The notes under the pieces: model-generated
The model's database searches: none
What the model was told of the DNA's origin: nothing
Seen by the model: the letters and a program-made list of their open reading frames with translations, nothing else
Translations under genes and position numbers: made by a program
Shown here: piece by piece, positions 58,083 to 64,000 of the stretch
How positions within the stretch are numbered: the stretch's first letter is position 1
Layout: the number at the start of each line of letters is the position of its first letter
Assembly: GCF_014207355.1 (NCBI RefSeq)
Contig: NZ_JACHEF010000003.1
Coordinates: 409,763-473,762, forward strand
Source: Mesorhizobium sangaii
GTDB taxonomy: Bacteria; Pseudomonadota; Alphaproteobacteria; Rhizobiales; Rhizobiaceae
Reading direction: 5' to 3'
DNA length: 64,000 nt

Positions 58083-58928
58083 ATGTCTCAGAATGCCAAA
58101 ATCGTCATGGATGCGGTGCGCGCCGCCGACCACGACCGCTTTCTCACCGCACTCTACGCGCCGGCCGACAAGCGGGATGCGCTGTTTTCGCTCTACGCCT
58201 TCAATGCCGAGATCGCCGGCATTCGCGATCGAATCCACGAAGCGCTGCCTGGCGAGGTGCGGGTGCAATGGTGGCGCGATGTCGTTGCCGCCGAAGACGA
58301 CGGCGCGGGCATAGGCCACCCCGTTGCCGACGCGCTGAAGGCGACGATTTCCGCTTGCGGCCTGCCGAAGCCGGCCTTCGACAACATGCTCGAAGCGCGT
58401 ATTTTCGACCTCTACGACGATCCGATGCCGTCGCGCACCGACCTGGAAGGCTATTGCGGCGAAACGGCCGCCGCACTCATCCAGCTTGCGGCGATGGTGC
58501 TTGATCCCGTCGAGGCGCCACGGTTTGCCGAGCTGGCGGGCCGGGCAGGCTGCGCGCAGGCGATGACCGGCCTGCTGCTTCTGCTGCCGCTGCACCGCAA
58601 ACGCGGACAGTGTTTTGTCCCGGCCGATATCCTGGCCGCGGCTGGATCGTCACCGGAGGAGTTCGTTGCCGGCGATGGCGGCCCTGGTGCGAAGCGTGCG
58701 GTGGCAGCGATGATGGCGCTGGCGCGCGACCATCTTTCCGCCTTCGAACAGGGCGCATCGGCGCTGCCGGTCTCGCTGCGCCCGGCATTTCTGCCGCTGG
58801 CCCTGTCGCGTGCCTATCTGGCGAAAATGGAGAGTGGCTCGCCGCTCGATGGCGTGGTGCGGCTGTCGGCTTTGCGCCGGCATTGGCTGCTGCTGCGTCG
58901 CGCGGGCAAAGGCTGGCCTGCACTTTGA
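58083..58928 (+). CDS. Squalene/phytoene synthase-fold protein (NDUFAF6-like)
   Basis: 281 residues with the trans-isoprenyl synthase fold: DRFLTALYAPADKRDALFSL and YAFNAEIAGIRDRIHEALPG in the first helices, VQWWRDVVAAEDD, and GYCGETAAALIQLAAMVLD later. The first Asp-rich motif of true squalene/phytoene synthases (DxxxD) is changed to AEIAGIRD, so a synthase reaction is unlikely. The human relative NDUFAF6 is a complex I assembly factor. It is coupled to the Mth938 gene with one base between them. Confidence 0.85.
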   Translation: MSQNAKIVMDAVRAADHDRFLTALYAPADKRDALFSLYAFNAEIAGIRDRIHEALPGEVRVQWWRDVVAAEDDGAGIGHPVADALKATISACGLPKPAFDNMLEARIFDLYDDPMPSRTDLEGYCGETAAALIQLAAMVLDPVEAPRFAELAGRAGCAQAMTGLLLLLPLHRKRGQCFVPADILAAAGSSPEEFVAGDGGPGAKRAVAAMMALARDHLSAFEQGASALPVSLRPAFLPLALSRAYLAKMESGSPLDGVVRLSALRRHWLLLRRAGKGWPAL

Positions 58929-59010
58929 CGTAAACGTCAATCATGTTAAGGAGTCTCCCGGCCAAAACTGTTGCCATAGACGACAGGCTGGCCGGAGGAG
59001 ATACCCATCC

Positions 59011-59445
59011 ATGAGCTTGCCTTTGCTGGTCGCGATCGTCGCCCTTGGCATTGCGCTGTCGGTCGCCGCCGTACATTTCACCGGTGGCAGCAAGTCGGCG
59101 ACGCTTGCGGGCGCGGATCAGGCGCTGAGCCGTTTCGCCGAGGATTTTCCCGACGAGGTGGCCACGACGGTTCGCCTGACGGCGGATGCCGGGACGGCGT
59201 TCCTGGATCTCGGGCGAGGGCGCACCGGCATCGTTCACAGCATTGGCGACTGTTTTTTGACCCGCATCGTCTCATCAGGGGACGTCATGGCTTTGGCTGC
59301 AGGCGATGCAAACACGGTCTCGTTTCGGCTTGCCGATTTCACCTGGAGGGGCGGCCGCTTCCACTTTGCCAGCGCAATAGATGCGCAAGGCTTGCTGAAA
59401 GCGCTCGAGCCGCGACATTCAAATTCCATTGGGGAGGCCGCGTGA
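59011..59445 (+). CDS. Hypothetical membrane-anchored protein
   Basis: 144 residues from the ATG at 59011 with GGAGGAG upstream. One N-terminal helix (LPLLVAIVALGIALSVAAVH) is followed by a soluble domain with LSRFAEDFPDEVATTVRLT, FLDLGRGRTGIVHSIGDCF and GRFHFASAIDAQGLLKAL. The small domain looks like a beta-sandwich of unknown function conserved next to the hydroxylase gene. Its stop overlaps the next gene's start, which indicates a functional pair. Confidence 0.7.
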   Translation: MSLPLLVAIVALGIALSVAAVHFTGGSKSATLAGADQALSRFAEDFPDEVATTVRLTADAGTAFLDLGRGRTGIVHSIGDCFLTRIVSSGDVMALAAGDANTVSFRLADFTWRGGRFHFASAIDAQGLLKALEPRHSNSIGEAA

Positions 59446-60395
59446 TGGACAGCTACAACTTTCCGCAGGTCACCCAGCTGGCTATTCCGTTCTTCGTTGC
59501 CGCGATCCTGATCGAGCTTTGGCTGGTGCGCACCGGCCGCGCCAACGGCTCGTTCGAGACGCGTGACACGCTGACCAGCCTGATGATGGGCACCGGCAAC
59601 GTCGTTGCCGGGCTGCTGCTTGGCGTGGTGTCCTATTGGGCGCTGCTGTGGCTGTGGCAGTTCCGCATTTTCAATCTCGGCCTGTCGGTCTGGGTGTTCC
59701 TGGCCGCCTTCCTGCTCGATGACCTGCGCTACTATGTCTACCACCGCATCGCGCACCGGGTGCGCTGGGTGTGGGCCGAACACGTCAACCACCATTCCAG
59801 CCAGCACTACAATCTGTCGACGGCGCTGAGGCAAAGCTGGACCAGCCTGTTCACCTTCATGTTCGTGCTGCAGGCGCCGCTGGTGCTGCTTGGCTTCCAT
59901 CCGGCGGTGATTGCCTTCACCTTCGGCTTCAACCTGGTCTGGCAGTTCTGGATCCACACCGAGACGATCGGCAAGATGTGGGGCTGGTTCGAATTGGTCT
60001 TCAACACGCCGTCGCACCACCGTGTCCACCACGCCACCAATCCGCGTTATCTCGACGCCAACTATGCCGGCACGCTGATCATCTGGGATCGCCTGTTCGG
60101 CAGCTTCGTCGAAGAGCTGGAAGAGGACCGGCCGCGCTACGGCATCGTCAAGAATCTGGGCACCTTCAATCCGCTGAAAGTGGCGTTCCACGAATGGATC
60201 GGCATGTTCAGGGATGCCTTTGCACCGGGGCTGAGCTTGAGCGATCGGCTGAACTACCTGATCAAGCCGCCGGGCTGGAGCCATGACGGCTCGCGCGAAA
60301 CCTCGGAGACCCTGAAGGCCGCCTATGTCAGGCGCAATCCGGGTGAAGCGGGCAAGCCCGGGTTGCCGGCGGCGAGTGTCGAGCCAGCCGAATAG
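59445..60395 (+). CDS. Fatty acid hydroxylase/sterol desaturase superfamily protein
   Basis: 316 residues from the ATG at 59445 (GTG at 59442 is one codon earlier) with GGGGAGG upstream. Membrane di-iron motifs are YHRIAHRVRW (HxxxH), EHVNHHSSQHYN (HxxHH) and SHHRVHHATN (HxxHH), the three histidine clusters of the family. Four to five hydrophobic helices are present. Such enzymes hydroxylate or desaturate lipids in the inner membrane; a fatty-acyl or ornithine-lipid substrate is possible. The sequence downstream is a broken gene. Confidence 0.9.
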   Translation: MDSYNFPQVTQLAIPFFVAAILIELWLVRTGRANGSFETRDTLTSLMMGTGNVVAGLLLGVVSYWALLWLWQFRIFNLGLSVWVFLAAFLLDDLRYYVYHRIAHRVRWVWAEHVNHHSSQHYNLSTALRQSWTSLFTFMFVLQAPLVLLGFHPAVIAFTFGFNLVWQFWIHTETIGKMWGWFELVFNTPSHHRVHHATNPRYLDANYAGTLIIWDRLFGSFVEELEEDRPRYGIVKNLGTFNPLKVAFHEWIGMFRDAFAPGLSLSDRLNYLIKPPGWSHDGSRETSETLKAAYVRRNPGEAGKPGLPAASVEPAE

Positions 60396-60434
60396 TTAAG
60401 TAAAATACGATCTAGTGTCAATTTGACAGCATGA

Positions 60435-61853
60435 TGGCTTGGTACTGTTTTTGACATCTCCTTCGTCTATGACCCCGACACTCAAGCGATCAAATCGGTA
60501 CCAGCCTATTCGTTGCCGGTCCGCTATCAGAATGCGCCGGCTGGCTGGCTCGACCGCAAATGCCATCGTTCGGCCTATAGCTATCATCTGCGCACTGCCT
60601 TGCAGGTCGCTCTTGCCGATCCCAAGCACAGCGCGGTGACATTTCTCGGCTTTGCCTGCTCAGGGGCCGAAGTGACGGAAGGGCTGCTTTTCCCCTATGC
60701 CGGGGTCGAGGCAGTCAACAATTCCTATTTTTCGTCGGGCGGCAAACTGCGTCGCAACTTGCCGCAGATCGATCGCCTGATGATCGAACTGTGCCGCGAT
60801 GATCTGCTGCGCACCCATGCAACCCGTACAGTGGCTTTCGACACGCCGCTCACCGACGAGCAAGGCCGCGCATTGCGCAGCGCCAAACTCCTTGACTGCA
60901 AACCGGGGCGGTTCCTGCGGACGATCGACATGCTGATCGTGTCCATCGGTGGAAACGATGTCGGCTTCACACCGCTCATCGTGGAAGCGCTGACCAAGAC
61001 AAGGCCTCCATACGCAAACGTGAACAGCAGGTTGCGCGCCGACGCCCTCGGCGCGTCAGTCATTCGAACTGTCGCGCGGATCGCCAAGGCACATGATGTC
61101 GCCACGGCGCGAATCCGCGCAAAGGAGTTGCCGGCGCGCTTTGCCGCCTTGCGAAAGGCGTTGGCGCCGCTGCCCATCGCCAGCAGCAATGGAACGCCCA
61201 ACATTGTGCTGACCGCGTTTCCCAAGATCGAATTCAACCAGGACGGAAGGCTCTGTGGCGAAGCCACGCCGCGTGAAAGGCTGGAAGGCTTCAACGTCGG
61301 TGGGGTGCTGTCGATCGACGTGCCGACGCTGCGTCCCATCAGCGATTTCGCCAACAATGTGCTCTACCCGGCGACGCGCGACGCCGCCCACGCGGGAAAC
61401 TGGCATTTCGTCGATGCCCAGCGTGCCGCGTTCGCCAAGCATGGGATCTGCGCGCAAAAGAGCTCGTCGAGCGGCGTCACGGCCGCCGAGAGCCTGATGC
61501 TGCCCTACTACCATGCGGACGGGCCGCGACCGGACAAATGGTCGGAATTCGAGCCTTTTTCCGCTTATCGCGAAGCCGATTTCAAGGCTTCTCGCGACAC
61601 GCGTGCCTACGCGCCGCGCGAGCGCTGGTTCCGCACCATCAACGACATCTGCCTTTTCGTGCAGTCCAAGGCAAGCGGCACGCCACCGCCGCCGCAAGAT
61701 TGGGCGTTGCTCGATCTGGTTGAGGTTTGCCTGGGCGGTCCGTTCCATCCGACCGCGGAAGGCCATGCCCACATCGCCGACGCGGTGTTCGCGGCAGCAA
61801 CCACGATGCTCAACTTGCCACGGCCAACGGTCGCGGATGTGCGACCGCACTGA
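60435..61853 (+). pseudogene. SGNH/GDSL-type hydrolase lacking its N-terminal catalytic block
   Basis: The frame opens after a TGA at 60432 and reads TVFDISFVYDPDTQAIKSVP, then SLPVRYQN and WLDRKCHRSAYSYHLRTAL. Full-length relatives begin with a signal peptide and block I GDSxxxG (catalytic Ser) before this point; none is present in any frame. Block III SIGGNDVGF, the disulfide-like cysteines and the block V His in FHPTAEGH remain. A TTG at 60513 is the only plausible start. The gene looks truncated by a deletion after the hydroxylase gene. If expressed, it would lack the nucleophile. Confidence 0.65.
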
Positions 61854-61867
61854 AGGGAAGAGCAGGG

Positions 61868-63277
61868 CTACTCGGCTGCTTCCGCTTGCGCCGCCAGCCC
61901 CAGCCACTGCCGGCAATCGGCGCGCGCCCGTGCGGTTATGCCCTGCCGCTTGGCGACGGTCTTGTCCTTGCCGCGCAGGCGCTTGCCTTCTGACTTCGGC
62001 GCTTCCATTGGCGGGAACAGGCCGAAATTGACGTTCATCGGCTGGAAGGAGCGCTTTCCCGGTTCATCATCGGACACGATGTGGCCACCGGTGATGTGGT
62101 TGAGCAAGGCACCGAAGGCCGTGGTGAGCGGCGGCAGCGATGGTGCCTGGCCGAGCCGCTCGGCGGCGGCGAAGCGTCCGGCGAGCAGGCCGATCGCGGC
62201 ACTTTCGACATAGCCCTCGCAACCGGTTATCTGGCCGGCGAAGCGCAGGCCGGGGCGCGACTTCAGCTGTAGCGAGGCGTCGAGCAAGGTCGGCGAGTTG
62301 ATGTAGGTGTTGCGGTGCAGGCCGCCGAGGCGGGCGAAATCGGCGTTTTCGAGGCCCGGTATGATGCGGAACACGCGCACCTGCTCGGCATGCTTCAGCT
62401 TGGTCTGAAAACCGACCATGTTGTAGAGCGTGCCCAGCGCATTGTCCTGCCGCAGCTGGACGACGGCATAGGCCTTGACCGTTGGATTGTGCGCATTGGT
62501 CAGCCCCATCGGCTTCATCGGCCCATAACGCAGCGTCTCGACGCCACGTTCGGCCATGATCTCGATCGGCAGGCAGCCGTCGAAATAGGGCGTGCCTTCC
62601 CATTGCTTGAATTCGGTCTTCTGGCCGTCGACCAGCGCCTGCACGAAGGCGAGATATTGCTCCTTGTCCATCGGGCAATTGATGTAGTCCTTGCCGGTGC
62701 CGCCCGGCCCGACCTTGTCATAGCGCGACTGGAACCAGCAAATGTCCATGTCGATCGTGTCGAAGTGGATGATCGGCGCGATGGCGTCGAAGAAAGCCAG
62801 CGCATCGGCGCCCGTCGCCTCAGCGATCGACTGGGCAAGCGAAGGCGCGGTCAGCGGGCCGGTGGCGATGATCGCCTGGTCCCATTCCGCCGGCGGCAAG
62901 CCCGGCACTTCCTCGCGCTGGATGGTGATCAGCGGATGGCCTTCGAGCTTTTTCGTCACGGCGTCGGAGAAACCGTCCCGGTCGACGGCAAGCGCACCGC
63001 CGGCCGGCACCTGGTTGGCGTCACCGGCACTCATGATCAGCGAGCCGGCCAGCCGCATTTCGGCATGCAGCAGGCCGACGGCGTTGTTTTCAGCGTCGTC
63101 GGAGCGGAAGGAATTGGAGCAGACCAGTTCGGCCAGGCCATCGGTCTTGTGCGCATCGGTGCCGCGAACGGGCCGCATTTCGTGCAGGATGACCGGCACG
63201 CCCGCCTCGGCTGCCTGCCAGGCGGCTTCAGAACCGGCGAGGCCGCCGCCGATGATGTGGATGGGATTTTTGCTCAT
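61868..63277 (-). CDS. trmFO: Methylenetetrahydrofolate-tRNA-(uracil-5-)-methyltransferase TrmFO
   Basis: 469 residues from the ATG at 63277, which begins MSKNPIHIIGGGLAGSEAAW with the FAD GxGxxG motif; the longer upstream frame passes through the ncRNA region and is rejected. Further motifs are CSNSFRSDDAENNAVGLLHA, IIATGPLTAPSLAQ, YINCPMDKEQYLAF and the C-terminal GQITGCEGYVESAAIG. It is a folate/FAD-dependent methylase forming ribothymidine at position 54 in the tRNA T loop. The minus-strand RNA units end 86 bases upstream of its start. Confidence 0.96.
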   Translation of the reverse strand: MSKNPIHIIGGGLAGSEAAWQAAEAGVPVILHEMRPVRGTDAHKTDGLAELVCSNSFRSDDAENNAVGLLHAEMRLAGSLIMSAGDANQVPAGGALAVDRDGFSDAVTKKLEGHPLITIQREEVPGLPPAEWDQAIIATGPLTAPSLAQSIAEATGADALAFFDAIAPIIHFDTIDMDICWFQSRYDKVGPGGTGKDYINCPMDKEQYLAFVQALVDGQKTEFKQWEGTPYFDGCLPIEIMAERGVETLRYGPMKPMGLTNAHNPTVKAYAVVQLRQDNALGTLYNMVGFQTKLKHAEQVRVFRIIPGLENADFARLGGLHRNTYINSPTLLDASLQLKSRPGLRFAGQITGCEGYVESAAIGLLAGRFAAAERLGQAPSLPPLTTAFGALLNHITGGHIVSDDEPGKRSFQPMNVNFGLFPPMEAPKSEGKRLRGKDKTVAKRQGITARARADCRQWLGLAAQAEAAE

Positions 63278-63363
63278 GAGCGCCGGAATAATCGCTTGGA
63301 GCGGTGATTGCAATTGCCGCGCATGGCGAGCGGCTGCGGCGGAACCAACCGCTGACAACAACA

Positions 63364-63474
63364 ACACCCGCCGGGGGAGGAGGTCCGGCGGGTGTCGTTT
63401 TTGGGGTCGACCCTCGGGAGGAGGTGAAGGCCGACCGTATTCGTCATCGCCGGGGAGGAGGTCGGCTTTGACGA
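63364..63474 (-). ncRNA. Cuckoo/CcsR-like anti-Shine-Dalgarno RNA, unit 2 (three hairpins)
   Basis: Three hairpins on the minus strand, each with loop ACCTCCTCCC (complement of the plus-strand GGGAGGAGGT at 63375, 63416 and 63453). The left one (plus coordinates) has a perfect 11-base stem, 63364-63374 / 63385-63395, and U-rich sequence beyond it on the minus strand, so it may end the RNA. The other two have imperfect stems (GGTCG/CGACC and TCGTC/GACGA plus GCCG/CGGC). The loop is a perfect complement of a strong ribosome-binding site. In other alphaproteobacteria similar RNAs (CcsR, cuckoo, alpha-r14) are made from DUF1127 transcripts. Confidence 0.82.
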
Positions 63475-63543
63475 AATCTCTTTCGCCATTTTTGAAAGGG
63501 GCGAAACCTCTGGGGCAAAATTCGTTTTGCTCCGGGGGAACAA

Positions 63544-63652
63544 CGCCCGCCGCGGGAGGAGGTGCGGCGGGCGCCGTTTTGTTGGTCAACCCTCGGGAGG
63601 AGGTGAAGGTTGACCGGATCCGTCAGGGTCGGGGAGGAGGTCGACCCTGGCG
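63544..63652 (-). ncRNA. Cuckoo/CcsR-like anti-Shine-Dalgarno RNA, unit 1 (three hairpins)
   Basis: Same architecture as the unit at 63364-63474 and in the same hairpin order, so it arose by tandem duplication. The loops ACCTCCTCCC correspond to plus-strand GGGAGGAGGT at 63554, 63595 and 63632. Stems: CGCCCGCCGC/GCGGCGGGCG (10 bp, perfect), GGTCAACC/GGTTGACC (8 bp) and CGTCAGGGTCG/CGACCCTGGCG (11 bp, one G-U). Stem sequences differ from those of the other unit while still pairing, which is strong evidence that the structures are selected. It begins ten bases after the stop of the upstream DUF1127 gene, so it is probably processed from that mRNA. Confidence 0.82.
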
Positions 63653-63661
63653 AAATTCTGG

Positions 63662-63802
63662 TTAGATCGCCCGGCGGGCGATGATCTTGATTTCGTCGCG
63701 GACGATACCGAGATCATGCAGCTGACGGTTCGAAAGGCGACCCAGCTCGGTAACCGTCTCGCGATAAACGCGCCAGTTACGATAGTTGCGGATCAGGTTC
63801 AT
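63662..63802 (-). CDS. DUF1127 micro-protein, copy 1
   Basis: 46 residues: MNLIRNYRNWRVYRETVTEL then GRLSNRQLHDLGIVRDEI and KIIARRAI. The arginine-rich first half and the L(S/T)xxxLxDLGI core define DUF1127. These small basic proteins affect RNA metabolism and phosphate or stress responses in Agrobacterium and Rhodobacter. It is too short for common gene callers. It is directly upstream of the anti-Shine-Dalgarno RNA units on the same strand. Confidence 0.92.
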   Translation of the reverse strand: MNLIRNYRNWRVYRETVTELGRLSNRQLHDLGIVRDEIKIIARRAI

Positions 63803-63851
63803 TGTCGTTCTCTTTTCAAAACTTGTTCGGACCATTTGCGGTCCGAAGAAA

Positions 63852-63992
63852 TTAGACCGCCTTGCGAGCGACGTAAGGAATGTCGCTGCGGCTGATGCCG
63901 AGGTCGGTCAGTTCACGGTTGCTCAGGCGGCTCAGTTCGGACACGGTGTCCCTGTAGCGGCGCCAGTTGCGGTAGTTGCGGATCAGGTTCAT
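63852..63992 (-). CDS. DUF1127 micro-protein, copy 2
   Basis: 46 residues: MNLIRNYRNWRRYRDTVSEL then SRLSNRELTDLGISRSDIPY and VARKAV. A tandem paralogue of the gene at 63662-63802, 49 bases apart, with an identical first eleven residues. Its upstream region is outside or at the edge of the window. Both copies are probably in one transcript leading into the hairpin RNAs. Confidence 0.92.
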   Translation of the reverse strand: MNLIRNYRNWRRYRDTVSELSRLSNRELTDLGISRSDIPYVARKAV

Positions 63993-64000
63993 GGTATTTC

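Noticed and set aside
63364..63652. Regularly spaced GGGAGGAGG repeats as a CRISPR array or as ribosome sites for plus-strand micro-genes
   Set aside because: Repeats are only ten bases long, their spacing varies from 37 to 101 bases, and each is centred in an inverted repeat. No plus-strand frame follows at the right distance; the minus-strand anti-Shine-Dalgarno hairpins explain them better.

Overview
The window looks like chromosomal DNA from an alphaproteobacterium of the order Hyphomicrobiales, most probably Mesorhizobium or a close relative. The grounds are the high GC content, a core-gene order that I know from rhizobia (popZ-valS, ilvD next to an exoR homologue, argS-SPOR-nagZ-scpAB-tatABC-serS-surE-pcm-LysM/M23, DUF815-yajC-secDF-Mth938), and tandem DUF1127 genes beside anti-Shine-Dalgarno hairpin RNAs. 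The species call is inference; no search was run.

Bases 1-5.9 kb hold a sugar-utilisation locus. It has the 3' end of a MalK/UgpC-type ATPase, a GntR/FCD regulator with two winged-helix domains, and a divergent operon of RbsC-type permease, ATPase, periplasmic binding protein and zinc alcohol dehydrogenase. A 12-bp perfect dyad lies in the divergent promoter region.

Bases 5.9-22.4 kb are an accessory patch ending at a tRNA-Asn gene. It contains mostly small orphan genes for exported, lipo- or membrane proteins, four c-type cytochromes (one fused to ankyrin repeats, two that are duplicates of each other), an acyltransferase, a thermonuclease-like protein, an atypical tRNA-like sequence, XRE and ribbon-helix-helix regulators, and several decayed genes. 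It is full of internal repeats: a duplicated ~0.62 kb cytochrome block, two copies of a structured intergenic element, paralogous 57-residue membrane proteins, two versions of an XRE/Tat-signal gene module, and repeated terminator hairpins. No integrase or transposase was found.

Bases 22.5-63.3 kb are core chromosome: tRNA-Cys, pcm and tolC; popZ, valS and a FadL-type porin; ilvD overlapping an exoR homologue; xthA, erpA, dgt and argS; a large SPOR protein, nagZ, scpAB and tatABC; serS-surE-pcm and an NlpD-like lipoprotein; a DUF815 ATPase, yajC and fused secDF; two homologues of mitochondrial complex I assembly factors; a membrane hydroxylase; a 5'-truncated SGNH hydrolase; and trmFO.

The right end (63.3-64 kb) carries, on the minus strand, two DUF1127 micro-genes followed by two tandem non-coding units. 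Each unit has three hairpins, and each hairpin displays ACCUCCUCCC, an anti-Shine-Dalgarno sequence, in its loop. This six-loop array is the most striking feature of the window. It resembles the CcsR/'cuckoo' RNAs of alphaproteobacteria.
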